The notes under the pieces were generated by a model that worked only from the letters and a program-made list of their open reading frames with translations, was not told where the DNA came from and searched no databases. From contig CAKPTK010000045.1 of NCBI GenBank assembly GCA_934190685.1, positions 1 to 16,528 of the forward strand: a DNA stretch of 16,528 nucleotides, given 5' to 3'. The translations under genes were made by a program, and so were the position numbers. Source of the stretch: an uncultured Prevotella sp. Its GTDB lineage: Bacteria > Bacteroidota > Bacteroidia > Bacteroidales > Bacteroidaceae. Numbering within the stretch: the first letter of the stretch is position 1; each line of letters begins with the position of its first letter. Shown in pieces: positions 1 through 8,482 of this stretch.

Positions 1-1
1 G

Positions 2-637
2 ACTCACGACGCATTCCGTGTGGGCGAGGATGGCCCAACCCACGAACCTGTGGAACAAGAGGCACAAATCCGCTTGATGGAAAAACTGAAGAACCATCAC
101 GGCAAGGACAGCATCCGCGTGTTCCGCCCTGCCGACGCCGACGAGACAACCGTATGTTGGGCTATGGCTATGGAAAATATGAGCACTCCAACTGCGCTCA
201 TATTCTCCCGCCAAAACATCGCAAAACTGCCTGCTGGTACAGACTATGAACAGGCACGCAAAGGTGCCTATATCGTAGCTGGCTCAGACGACGATTTTGA
301 CATCATCCTCCTCGCCAGCGGTTCTGAGGTATCCACCCTTGTGGCTGGTGCAGAACTTCTCCGCAAGGATGGCGTGAAAATCCGTATTGTCAGCGTTCCT
401 TCCGAGGGTCTGTTCCGCTCACAAAGCAAAGAATACCAAGAAAAGATTCTGCCTACAGGCAGCAAGATTTTCGGTATGACCGCCGGTCTTCCTGTCACAC
501 TCGAGGGCTTGGTAGGCGCCAACGGAAAGGTATGGGGTATGCCAAGTTTCGGATTCTCCGCTCCTTACAAGGTGCTCGACGAGAAACTCGGTTTCACCGC
601 AGAAAACGTTTACAAGCAAGTAAAGGAAATGCTCTAA
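2..637 (+). CDS. tkt: Transketolase, C-terminal part (5' end cut by window edge)
   Basis: Transketolase moves two-carbon ketol units between sugar phosphates in the non-oxidative pentose phosphate pathway, using thiamine diphosphate. The reading frame is open from base 2, and about 212 of the usual ~670 residues are present. The segment opens with THDAFRVGEDGPTHEPVEQ, the family signature in the pyrimidine-binding domain, whose Asp and His contact the sugar substrate. The SRQN segment further on corresponds to the phosphate-binding Ser-Arg of the family. The remainder is the C-terminal transketolase domain (LLASGSEVSTLVAGAELL, then SVPS). The N-terminal cofactor domain and the catalytic Glu lie outside the window. 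A strong terminator follows the stop codon, and rpiB from the same pathway is next on the same strand. The family call is secure; a DXP synthase or a split transketolase C-subunit is much less likely, but the missing N-terminus prevents a full check. Confidence 0.96.
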   Translation, partial: THDAFRVGEDGPTHEPVEQEAQIRLMEKLKNHHGKDSIRVFRPADADETTVCWAMAMENMSTPTALIFSRQNIAKLPAGTDYEQARKGAYIVAGSDDDFDIILLASGSEVSTLVAGAELLRKDGVKIRIVSVPSEGLFRSQSKEYQEKILPTGSKIFGMTAGLPVTLEGLVGANGKVWGMPSFGFSAPYKVLDEKLGFTAENVYKQVKEML

Positions 638-653
638 GCATTGTCCGCAACAT

Positions 654-693
654 AAAACCTTTCGCAGGTCATCAAACCCTGCGAAAGGTTTTT
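654..693 (+). terminator. Intrinsic terminator after transketolase
   Basis: A perfect 15-bp stem pairs 654-668 with 678-692 around a 9-nt loop. The 3' arm ends in a run of T (689-693). It starts 16 bases after the transketolase stop and separates that gene from rpiB, so rpiB probably has its own promoter or is reached only by read-through. Confidence 0.85.
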
Positions 694-780
694 CAGTATT
701 CATTCCATTTCGCTTGTCCACGAGCTATCGCTCTTGACAAAAGCGAAAACATCACTAACCTTTTAAAACTTTAAAAGCTT

Positions 781-1224
781 ATGGAAATCAAAAAAGTTGG
801 TATCGCCAGCGACCACGCAGGCTTTGCATTGAAGAAATTTGTCATTCAGTATCTCGAAGAACACGGTTACCCATACAAGGATTATGGAACATTTAGCGAC
901 ATGAGTTGTGACTACCCTGATTTCGGGCACGCTTTGGCTGAAGGCATCGAGAGCGGTGAAGTGTATCCCGGCATCGGCATCTGTGGCAGTGGCGAGGGTA
1001 TGGCCATGACACTCAACAAGCACGCTCAAGTTCGTGCCGGCCTTTGCTGGACCCCAGAGATTGCACATCTCATCCGACAACACAATGACGCCAATGTGCT
1101 CGTGATGCCAGGTCGTTTCATCGACAACAACACGGCAAGCAAAATCATGGACGAATTCTTCCACACCACTTTCGAAGGTGGCCGCCACGAGAGAAGAGTG
1201 GAGAAGATTGCGATTGCTAAATAA
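781..1224 (+). CDS. rpiB: Ribose 5-phosphate isomerase B
   Basis: The enzyme interconverts ribose 5-phosphate and ribulose 5-phosphate in the cytoplasm, feeding transketolase substrates and nucleotide synthesis. The protein has 147 residues, normal for the RpiB/LacAB family. Visible landmarks are GIASDHAGFALK at the N-terminus (His12 in the phosphate/ring-opening region), ICGSGEGMAM with the probable catalytic Cys68, RQHNDANVLVM in the middle, and the closing FEGGRHERRVEKI. Relatives such as the E. coli protein read CGTG followed by V or I at the position where this one has Glu72. The change is conservative enough not to alter the call. The ATG at 781 follows an AT-rich leader with no clear Shine-Dalgarno site. 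The gene shares a pathway with the upstream transketolase but is separated from it by a terminator. Allose 6-phosphate isomerase is the main alternative within the family. Confidence 0.95.
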   Translation: MEIKKVGIASDHAGFALKKFVIQYLEEHGYPYKDYGTFSDMSCDYPDFGHALAEGIESGEVYPGIGICGSGEGMAMTLNKHAQVRAGLCWTPEIAHLIRQHNDANVLVMPGRFIDNNTASKIMDEFFHTTFEGGRHERRVEKIAIAK

Positions 1225-1246
1225 GTTTTAGGCAATAGACATAATA

Positions 1247-1294
1247 AAAAGAAACCTCCCCGCACTCTTTACTGAGTGCGGGGAGGTTTCTTTT
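1247..1294. terminator. Bidirectional terminator between rpiB and yebC
   Basis: A perfect 21-bp stem pairs 1247-1267 with 1274-1294 around a 6-nt loop, with a GC-rich centre and an A tract on one side matched by a T tract on the other. It lies between two convergent genes (stops at 1224 and 1318), so the same hairpin can end transcription from both sides. Confidence 0.93.
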
Positions 1295-1317
1295 GTATTA
1301 TTGTGTGGAGCGGTCGA

Positions 1318-2061
1318 TTATTCTTCCTCGCCACCCACTTCAGGTTTCATGTTGGTGTAGACATTCTGCACATCATCAAACTCCTCAAGCTTCTCGACCA
1401 TCTTGTCGATAGTTTCGCGCTGCTCTGGAGTTACGTCCTTCAAGTCGTTGGGTATATAAGTGAACTCTGCACCTGTCACCTCAAAGCCTTCCGCCTCAAG
1501 ATGCTTCTGAATCTCACCGAAGCTTGTAGGAGCGCCGTAGATGGTGATTTCATCGTTTTCCTCATCCTCGTCATACTCGTCTTCCACACCGTAATCGATA
1601 AGGTCGAGAATCAGTTCATCCATATCAAGTCCGTCCTTTTTCTTGAAAGTGAACACGGCCTTGTGGTCAAAGAGGAAGGAAAGAGAACCTGTAGTGCCGA
1701 GATTGCCGTTGAACTTATTAAACACAGAACGAACGTCAGCCACAGTACGAGTGGTGTTGTCGGTCAGTGTGTCTACGAACACAGCCACTCCATGAGGTCC
1801 GTATCCCTCGTAAGTCACTTCCTTGTAATCGCTCTGGTCTTTACCCATAGCATTCTTGATAGCGCGTGTAATGTTATCCTTCGGCATGTTCTCGCGCTTA
1901 CAGTTGGCAATGATGGCACGCAAGGTCGGGTTGTTCTCCGGCTCTGGACCGCCAGCCTTTACAGCAATGGCAATCTGCTTGCCCAACTTGGTGAAAGTCT
2001 TGGCCATGTGGCCCCATCTCTTAAGCTTTGTAGCTTTACGGTATTCAAATGCTCTTCCCAT
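1318..2061 (-). CDS. yebC: YebC/PmpR/TACO1 family protein
   Basis: Proteins of this family were first described as DNA-binding transcriptional regulators (YebC, PmpR). The mitochondrial relative TACO1 is a translational activator, and some bacterial members are now linked to relief of ribosome stalling, so the molecular role in this organism is open. The protein has 247 residues, typical of the family. It begins MGRAFEYRKATKLKRWGHMA, a form common in Bacteroidota, followed by FTKLGKQIAIAVKAGG, then YEGYGPHGVAVFVDTLTDN and the RTVADVRSVFNK-NGNLG block that mark the family. The C-terminal third is very acidic and includes the run EDEYDEDEEND. The gene lies 33 bases downstream of pheT on the same strand and ends at the bidirectional hairpin, so the two probably form one transcript. 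Confidence 0.93.
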   Translation of the reverse strand: MGRAFEYRKATKLKRWGHMAKTFTKLGKQIAIAVKAGGPEPENNPTLRAIIANCKRENMPKDNITRAIKNAMGKDQSDYKEVTYEGYGPHGVAVFVDTLTDNTTRTVADVRSVFNKFNGNLGTTGSLSFLFDHKAVFTFKKKDGLDMDELILDLIDYGVEDEYDEDEENDEITIYGAPTSFGEIQKHLEAEGFEVTGAEFTYIPNDLKDVTPEQRETIDKMVEKLEEFDDVQNVYTNMKPEVGGEEE

Positions 2062-2094
2062 TGGAATTTGTTGTTTTGTATTGTTTTTGTTTTA

Positions 2095-4557
2095 TTATCT
2101 TAATTCTGCGTTCAACTTGGTGGTGAGGTTGTGAATCAACTTCTTCATGATGGCATCAATCTGCTTGTCGTTCAATGTCTTCTGCTCATCTTGAAGGATG
2201 AAGTTGACAGCATAGCTCTTCTTGCCTACCGGCAGATTCTTGCCCTCATAGACATCGAAGAGTTCCACTTTCTTCAAGAGTTTCTTCTCTGTCTGGCGTG
2301 CGATTTCCTCAATCTGCTCAAACTCGATGTTCTTGTCAATGAGCAAGGCAAGGTCGCGGCTCACAGCTGGATACTTGCTGATTTCCTTGAAGTGGACACT
2401 GCTCTTCTGGATGGCTTTCATTAACCCTGTCCAATTGAGGTCGGCATAATAGACCTCATTGGCAATGTCGAACTTGTGCTGGAGTTTCTTGCTGACAATA
2501 CCCATGTCCACAAGCACCTTGCCACCACGATTGGCGAGTGAGAGTCCTTTGGAGAAAGCGTCGTTGTCACTCTTCTTGACAACCAACACACCCTGAGGTA
2601 CCCCGATTCGGGCCAAAATATTGTCTACATAAGCTTTCAATTCATAGAACGAGCTATCCTCATTGGGATGTGCCCAACTGCCTTCAACACGTTTGCCGGT
2701 CACCCAAATACCCAAATGACTGTCTTCCGTGTAGGCCTTAATCGGGTCTTCATCATTCTTCTTATCAGGATGGAACTGATAGCAGTTGCCAAATTCAAAG
2801 AAACGCAGGTTGGCGTTCTTACGATTGGCATTGCGTACGATGCTCTCGAGACCACCGAAAAGTAATGTCTGGCGCATCACGCTCAAATCTGCACTCAGCG
2901 GATTCATCACACGAACGCAATTCTCTGGATGCCAATGGCCCAATTCTTCGTAGTAAGCAGCCTTGGTAAGCGAGTTGTTCATAATCTCATTGAAGCCACA
3001 ACCCACAAGTTGTTCGCCTATGAGATTCTCCAACTTATGTTTCTTGTCTTCTTCTCCTTCTATAGTGAGGCAGCTCTTCAACTGTTGTGGTATCTCCACA
3101 TTGTTGTAGCCATAGATGCGGAGGATATCTTCCACCACATCACAAGGACGCTGCACATCAACACGGTAAGCAGGAACGAGCAGTTTCAGTCCGTCTTCGG
3201 TTTCCTCCTCAATCTTCATCTCCAACGAAGTGGCAATATTCTTGATAGTATCCTTGCCGATATGCTTTCCGATGAGTGTGTCTACATATTTATATTCAAT
3301 GTTAACTTCAAAATCATCCATCTTGTTAGGGTAAACATCCTTGATTTCCATAGAAACCTTGCCGCCTGCCAACTCTTTGCAGAGGATGGCTGCCTGTTTG
3401 AGGGCATAGATGGTTCCGTTGGGATCGATACCACGCTCGAAACGGAAAGAGGCATCAGTACTCAAACCATGACGACGGGCACTCTTGCGAATCCATGTAG
3501 GATGAAAATAAGCACTCTCAAGCACCACATTCTTGGTGGTCTCGTAAGTACCACTACCCTTACCGCCGAACACTCCAGCGATACACATAGGCTCTTCCTC
3601 GTTGCAGATGGCGAGGTCGTGCTCGCCAAGTGTATGCTCCTCGCCATCGAGAGTGACAAAATTCTTGCCGGCGTTCTGGTCTTTCACAATGATGTGATGG
3701 CCTTTCACCATATCGGCGTCAAAACAATGAAGAGGCTGACCGTAAGCCATCATGATATAGTTGGTGATGTCTACGATATTGTTGATTGGACGCAGACCGA
3801 TGGTGCGCAGTTTGTTCTGCAACCATTCAGGCGACTCCTTCACGTCACAGTCAGTGATGCTCACACAAGCATAGCGCTTGCAAGCTTCTGTATTCTCGAT
3901 GGTCACATCGATAGGCAGGTCATGGTTGTCAACGGCAAACTTGCCGCAATCGGGACGATGCAGACTGGTCTTGTAACCATTTTGAATGAGCCAGGCATAG
4001 AGATCGCGAGCCACGCCATAGTGTGAAAGGGCATCGGCACGGTTGGCGGTGATGTCTATCTCAATCAGCCAATCACTCTCCAAGTGATAGTATTCTGCCG
4101 CCGGCATTCCCACCGGGGTGTCCTCAGGGAGCACGATGATGCCGGCGTGGTCAGTACCTACACCGATTTCGTCCTCGGCACAAATCATGCCACAAGACTC
4201 AACGCCACGAAGTTTGGATTTCTTGATGACAAATTCCTTGTCGCCGTCATAGAGCACACAACCCAAGTCAGCTACAATAACTTTCTGTCCTGCTGCCACA
4301 TTAGGCGCACCACATACTATTTGAGAAGGAGTTTCGCGACCGAGGTCGACAGTTGTCACATGAAGGTGATCGGAATTGGGGTGCATCTCACACGTAAGTA
4401 CCTTGCCTACGTAAAGTCCTTTGAGTCCACCCTTGATGCTTTGCACTTCTTCGAGTGCGTCAACTTCGAGACCACAAGAGGTCAGCGCATCGCACACTTG
4501 CTGTGCTGTCAAGTCGAAGTCAACGTATTCTTTAAGCCATTTATAAGAAATGTTCAT
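2095..4557 (-). CDS. pheT: Phenylalanyl-tRNA synthetase beta subunit
   Basis: PheT pairs with PheS (not in this window) in an (alpha-beta)2 enzyme that charges tRNA-Phe; the beta chain binds tRNA and edits misactivated tyrosine. At 820 residues it has the normal length for a bacterial beta chain. Domains in order: an N-terminal segment starting MNISYKWLKEYVDF; an OB-fold tRNA-binding domain from about 42 to 155 (MHPNSDHLHV, QIVCGAPNV); the B3/B4 editing region from about 215 to 390, ending near the FRFERG motif at about 370; the B5 domain from about 410 to 480, closing on VEDILRIYGY; a catalytic-like core; and the FDX-ACB anticodon-binding domain from about 723 to the end (SKYPAVSRDLALL). The start at 4557 matches the family N-terminus and sits about 30 bases below a likely promoter. 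pheS is not adjacent: the divergent neighbour is recJ. Confidence 0.97.
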   Translation of the reverse strand: MNISYKWLKEYVDFDLTAQQVCDALTSCGLEVDALEEVQSIKGGLKGLYVGKVLTCEMHPNSDHLHVTTVDLGRETPSQIVCGAPNVAAGQKVIVADLGCVLYDGDKEFVIKKSKLRGVESCGMICAEDEIGVGTDHAGIIVLPEDTPVGMPAAEYYHLESDWLIEIDITANRADALSHYGVARDLYAWLIQNGYKTSLHRPDCGKFAVDNHDLPIDVTIENTEACKRYACVSITDCDVKESPEWLQNKLRTIGLRPINNIVDITNYIMMAYGQPLHCFDADMVKGHHIIVKDQNAGKNFVTLDGEEHTLGEHDLAICNEEEPMCIAGVFGGKGSGTYETTKNVVLESAYFHPTWIRKSARRHGLSTDASFRFERGIDPNGTIYALKQAAILCKELAGGKVSMEIKDVYPNKMDDFEVNIEYKYVDTLIGKHIGKDTIKNIATSLEMKIEEETEDGLKLLVPAYRVDVQRPCDVVEDILRIYGYNNVEIPQQLKSCLTIEGEEDKKHKLENLIGEQLVGCGFNEIMNNSLTKAAYYEELGHWHPENCVRVMNPLSADLSVMRQTLLFGGLESIVRNANRKNANLRFFEFGNCYQFHPDKKNDEDPIKAYTEDSHLGIWVTGKRVEGSWAHPNEDSSFYELKAYVDNILARIGVPQGVLVVKKSDNDAFSKGLSLANRGGKVLVDMGIVSKKLQHKFDIANEVYYADLNWTGLMKAIQKSSVHFKEISKYPAVSRDLALLIDKNIEFEQIEEIARQTEKKLLKKVELFDVYEGKNLPVGKKSYAVNFILQDEQKTLNDKQIDAIMKKLIHNLTTKLNAELR

Positions 4558-4592
4558 TATATAATGATTTTTTATTTTCGTCTAAATACGTG

Positions 4593-4624
4593 CAAAAGTA
4601 ATAAAATTCCGCAACCCTTAAAAA
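4593..4624 (-). promoter_or_regulatory. Likely pheT-yebC promoter (Bacteroidota type)
   Basis: Read on the minus strand, TACTTTTG (4600-4593) matches the Bacteroidota -7 consensus TAnnTTTG exactly. TTTT lies 20 bases upstream (4624-4621), one mismatch from the -33 TTTG. The predicted start near 4589 gives an AT-rich leader of about 30 bases before the pheT ATG. Confidence 0.55.
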
Positions 4625-4744
4625 CTTATAAATAAAGAATGGTAATAGGCGTTTTTTCACAGAATATTTGTAATTTTACACGCTTAAAGGGCATCTTGAC
4701 TGATGTCCGCATACCTGAAGAGAAACATAAAATATTATAATATA

Positions 4745-6469
4745 ATGCACTTTAAATGGAAATATGATTCGCCTACGCTTGACGAGAGGAGTGCGTCGGA
4801 GGACTTGTCGGAGAAGTTGGGCATGAGTCCCATCCTGACCAATATGCTCATCCGACGGGGCATCACGACCGAATCTGCCGCCAAGAGGTTTTTCCGACCG
4901 CAGCTTGCCGACCTGATCAATCCATTTCTGATGCGTGACATGGATTTGGCGGTGGACCGTCTCAACGATGCTATGGGCAGAAAAGAGCGCATCCTGGTCT
5001 ACGGAGACTACGACGTGGACGGATGTACCGCGGTGGCACTGGTATACAAGTTCCTGCAGCAGTTTTATTCCAATATCGACTACTACATCCCCGACCGCTA
5101 CGACGAAGGCTACGGCGTGAGCAAGAAAGGCATTGACTATGCACACGAAACAGGTGTGAAACTCATTATCATCCTAGACTGCGGCATCAAGGCTTTCAAC
5201 GAAATCGCCTACGCCAAGAGTCTTGGCATCGACTTCATCATCTGCGATCACCATGTGCCCGACGACACGATGCCCGACGCTGTGGCAATTCTGAACCCCA
5301 AACGACCGGATGACCCCTATCCTTTCAAGCATCTGTGCGGATGCGGCGTGGGATTCAAGTTCATGCAGGCTTTCGCCAAGAACAACAACATCCCCTTCAC
5401 TCACCTGATGCCACTGCTCGACTTCTGTGCCGTGAGCATCGCTGCCGACATTGTGCCGGTGGTCGACGAGAACCGTATTCTCGCTTTCCACGGACTGAAA
5501 CGTCTCAATCAAAATCCGAGTGTGGGTTTGAAAGCCATCATCGACATCTGCGGACTGCAAGACCGCGAACTGTCCATGAGCGACATCATCTTCAAGATTG
5601 GACCGCGCATCAACGCTTCGGGCCGCATGGAGAGCGGCAAGGAGAGTGTGAACCTGCTTGTTGAGAAGGATTTCGGACAGGCACTGGTTATGGCCCGACA
5701 CATCAACGAATACAACGAACAACGCAAGGATATCGACAAACAAATGACCGAGGAGGCCAACCAAATCGTGTCGAAACTCGAAAACCAGCGTCACCAGAGC
5801 AGTATCGTCCTCTATGACGAAAATTGGAAAAAAGGAGTCATCGGCATTGTGGCAAGCCGACTGACGGAAATCTATTTCCGACCGACTGTGGTCATCACCC
5901 GCGACGGCGACTTCGCCACCGGCTCCGCCCGCTCGGTGGCGGGTTTCGATGTCTACGCAGCCATCAAGTCTTGTCGCGACATGCTCACCAACTTCGGTGG
6001 TCATACCTACGCTGCCGGACTGACGCTGAAATGGAGCGATGTGCCGAAATTCCGCAAGCAGTTCCAACAATATGTGGAACAGCACATCGAACCGGAACAG
6101 ACCGAAGCAATCCTTCACATCGACGCACAAATAGACTTCCGCGACATCACCAAGAAATTGCACACAGACCTAAAGCGTTTCGCCCCTTTCGGTCCTGGCA
6201 ATCCCAAGCCGCTTTTCTGCACGCTCGGCGTCTACGATTTCGGCACTTCCAAGGTGGTGGGCAGGGAACAAGAGCACATCAAACTTGAGTTGGTAGACTC
6301 TAAATCGAACAACGTGATGAATGGAATCGCCTTCGGACAAAGCGGTTCAGCACGCTACATCAAATCAAAACGGAGCTTCGACATTGCCTATTCCATTGAA
6401 GACAATGTGTTCAAGCATGGTTCTATCCAACTACAGATAGAAGATATCCGGCCGACAGACAAGTTGTAA
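4745..6469 (+). CDS. recJ: Single-stranded-DNA exonuclease RecJ
   Basis: RecJ degrades single-stranded DNA 5' to 3' and resects ends in RecF-pathway recombination and repair. The protein has 574 residues from this start, close to the family norm. The DHH phosphoesterase core is complete: DYDVDG at 88-93, the LDCGIKAFNE motif, CDHH with D168-H169-H170, and AVSIAADIVPVVDENR. The RINASGRM motif follows, then the DHHA1 region with GGHTYAAGL, and a C-terminal OB-like domain beginning around FAPFGPGNPKPLF. An in-frame ATG 42 bases upstream (4703) would add 14 residues (MSAYLKRNIKYYNI) unlike family N-termini. The ATG at 4745, giving MHFKWKYDSP, fits better and follows an AT-rich stretch. The stop codon TAA shares its last base with the recQ ATG, so the two are probably co-transcribed and translationally coupled. 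Confidence 0.95.
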   Translation: MHFKWKYDSPTLDERSASEDLSEKLGMSPILTNMLIRRGITTESAAKRFFRPQLADLINPFLMRDMDLAVDRLNDAMGRKERILVYGDYDVDGCTAVALVYKFLQQFYSNIDYYIPDRYDEGYGVSKKGIDYAHETGVKLIIILDCGIKAFNEIAYAKSLGIDFIICDHHVPDDTMPDAVAILNPKRPDDPYPFKHLCGCGVGFKFMQAFAKNNNIPFTHLMPLLDFCAVSIAADIVPVVDENRILAFHGLKRLNQNPSVGLKAIIDICGLQDRELSMSDIIFKIGPRINASGRMESGKESVNLLVEKDFGQALVMARHINEYNEQRKDIDKQMTEEANQIVSKLENQRHQSSIVLYDENWKKGVIGIVASRLTEIYFRPTVVITRDGDFATGSARSVAGFDVYAAIKSCRDMLTNFGGHTYAAGLTLKWSDVPKFRKQFQQYVEQHIEPEQTEAILHIDAQIDFRDITKKLHTDLKRFAPFGPGNPKPLFCTLGVYDFGTSKVVGREQEHIKLELVDSKSNNVMNGIAFGQSGSARYIKSKRSFDIAYSIEDNVFKHGSIQLQIEDIRPTDKL

Positions 6470-8400
6470 TGATAGAAGACAAAACAGAAAATTTTCCACA
6501 GGACGAGAAACAAGACGAAGCACTGAGGATATTGCGCAAGTATTGGCAATATCCTCAGTTTCGTGGCGTCCAGCGCGAGATCATCGACTCAGTGATGGCG
6601 GGTCGTGACACCTTGGGACTCATGCCTACAGGAGGCGGAAAGTCGCTCACCTTCCAAGTGCCGGCGCTGATACTTCCGGGAGTGACCTTGGTCATCACAC
6701 CCCTCATCGCCTTGATGAAGGACCAAGTAAACCGTCTACGCCACCTCGGCATCCAAGCCTCCGCCATCTTTGCGGGCATGAATCACAACGAGATGTTGCA
6801 AGTGCTAGACAATGCCGTGCTCGGTGGTGTTAAATTGCTCTACATCTCTCCCGAACGCATCGCCACCACCTTGTTCCTGTCTAAAATGCGCCACATCAAG
6901 GTGAGCCTCATTACGGTAGATGAAGCCCACTGCATCAGCCAATGGGGCTATGATTTCCGTCCATCCTATCTTCAAATCAGCAACATCCGCAAGTTGCTCC
7001 CCGGTGTGCCTGTACTGGCACTCACCGCCACCGCCACACCCGAGGTGGCAGACGACATCCAACAATTGTTGGGGTTTGCCGAGCGCAATGTTTTCCAAAT
7101 GAGTTTCAAGCGTGACAACTTGGCTTACGTAGTGCGCAAGACCAATGATAAGCGCGCCGAGCTCATCCATATCCTTCGTTCGGTTGACGGATGCGCCATC
7201 ATCTACACAAGAAGTCGCCAGCGCACCAAGGAGATTGCCGAGCTGCTCAACGACAACAATATCAGCGCCACCTATTATCATGCAGGTCTCAACCCCGCCT
7301 ATAAGGATGAACGTCAAGCATTATGGCAAAAAGGAGAAGTGAGGGTGATGGTGGCTACCAACGCTTTCGGCATGGGCATAGACAAGGCTGATGTGCGATT
7401 GGTTATCCATGTGGACTGTCCAGACTGCATCGAGGCTTATTTCCAAGAAGCAGGGCGCGCCGGACGTGACGGCAAGCACGCCTATGCCATTCTTTTGTTC
7501 AACGATAAGGAGACCATCACACTCCGCAGACGTATCGACAGCACTTTTCCTGCCCTTAATGACATTCGAACCATCTATGACCATCTTGCCTACTTCTTCC
7601 AAATAGCCGCAGGTTATGGTTGTGGGGTAAGCCACCAGTTCGACATCGACCGCTTCTGCCGTCGCTTTCACCATTTCCCCATCCAAGTCAACTCCGCCCT
7701 ACTGATTCTGCAGCGCTGTGGCTATCTGAAGTACGAACAGAATCCGGACAAAACAGCCAGAGTAAGATTTATTTTGGAACGTGACCAACTCTACAGAATC
7801 AATACGGACATGGATGTTGACAATAGGGTCATCAACACTCTGTTGCGCCTCTACTGTGGCATGTTCACAGAGTACACGCCCATAGAATTGAACTATTTGG
7901 CGCAAAAGGCCGGCATCACCCACGAGGAGGCTTACCAGTCTCTGAGAAGACTCACTTCACGGGGCATCATCGATTTCATCCCCGCCTCGTCCACACCTTA
8001 TATCGTTTACACACGTCAACGGGATTTGAGCGAGCGACTGGTCTTTCCGAAAGAGGTCTACGAGGAAAGAAAAAAACTCTTTGCCGAGCGGATAGAAGCC
8101 ATGATTCATTATGCTACGGTGCATGAATGCCGCAGCAAAATGTTACTGGCATATTTCGGAGAAACCGCGTCGGAGGACTGTGGACAATGTGACGTGTGCC
8201 TTGAAAAGAAGAAAATCATACGAGAAACAATGTCTGTAGAGGATAGCATCATGGCATTACTCAATGATGGGAAGCCTCACAATATTGCCGAACTTACCCA
8301 ACTGCCCTACACTTTCTCCGACATCGCCGATGTAATAACTCAATGGGCAGAGAAAAACATCATACGCTTCAACGACAACATCCTTCAATTGAAGAAGTAA
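6469..8400 (+). CDS. recQ: RecQ-family ATP-dependent DNA helicase, variant C-terminal architecture
   Basis: RecQ is a 3'-to-5' DNA helicase that can supply single strands to RecJ. The 643-residue protein has a full helicase core: FRGVQREII (motif 0), MPTGGGKS with Lys58, D151-E152-A153-H154 followed by CISQWGYDFRPSY, ALTATAT, IIYTRSRQ, VATNAFGMGIDKADVR, and EAGRAGRDG with residues 328-335. The zinc-binding module is present as Cys554, Cys571, Cys574 and Cys577 (CRSKMLLAYFGE, then CGQCDVC). Its spacing of 17-3-3 is the same as in E. coli RecQ, where the first cysteine is residue 380. Here about 174 extra residues separate the helicase core from the zinc module. Only 66 residues follow it, so a canonical RQC winged helix plus HRDC tail cannot fit. 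The insertion looks helical and winged-helix-like (ITHEEAYQSLRRLTSRGII). It overlaps recJ by one base. Confidence 0.95.
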   Translation: MIEDKTENFPQDEKQDEALRILRKYWQYPQFRGVQREIIDSVMAGRDTLGLMPTGGGKSLTFQVPALILPGVTLVITPLIALMKDQVNRLRHLGIQASAIFAGMNHNEMLQVLDNAVLGGVKLLYISPERIATTLFLSKMRHIKVSLITVDEAHCISQWGYDFRPSYLQISNIRKLLPGVPVLALTATATPEVADDIQQLLGFAERNVFQMSFKRDNLAYVVRKTNDKRAELIHILRSVDGCAIIYTRSRQRTKEIAELLNDNNISATYYHAGLNPAYKDERQALWQKGEVRVMVATNAFGMGIDKADVRLVIHVDCPDCIEAYFQEAGRAGRDGKHAYAILLFNDKETITLRRRIDSTFPALNDIRTIYDHLAYFFQIAAGYGCGVSHQFDIDRFCRRFHHFPIQVNSALLILQRCGYLKYEQNPDKTARVRFILERDQLYRINTDMDVDNRVINTLLRLYCGMFTEYTPIELNYLAQKAGITHEEAYQSLRRLTSRGIIDFIPASSTPYIVYTRQRDLSERLVFPKEVYEERKKLFAERIEAMIHYATVHECRSKMLLAYFGETASEDCGQCDVCLEKKKIIRETMSVEDSIMALLNDGKPHNIAELTQLPYTFSDIADVITQWAEKNIIRFNDNILQLKK

Positions 8401-8482
8401 CGATTTGTTGAAGATAAAAAACTAATCAAAGTTTCTTTAAAATTACGCAAGACTTCTCTCTCAATTTTAAATGAGAAAAGAT
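8401..8482. other. Short gap between convergent recQ and regulator genes
   Basis: These 82 AT-rich bases separate two convergent stop codons. I find no convincing hairpin: the best, TCTCA/TGAGA around 8458-8477, is only 5 bp. Termination here may depend on Rho or on weak structures. Confidence 0.4.

Noticed and set aside
2929..4026. A 365-codon open frame on the plus strand opposite pheT
   Set aside because: It covers the PheT editing and B5 domains, has no family motif and no promoter.
4703..4744. Upstream ATG start for RecJ
   Set aside because: The extra 14 residues do not look like family N-termini, and the ATG at 4745 gives a typical start after an AT-rich leader.
8383..8394. Perfect 12-bp palindrome CTTCAATTGAAG near the recQ stop
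   Set aside because: It lies in codons for Leu-Gln-Leu-Lys, has no loop or T tract, and can arise by chance.
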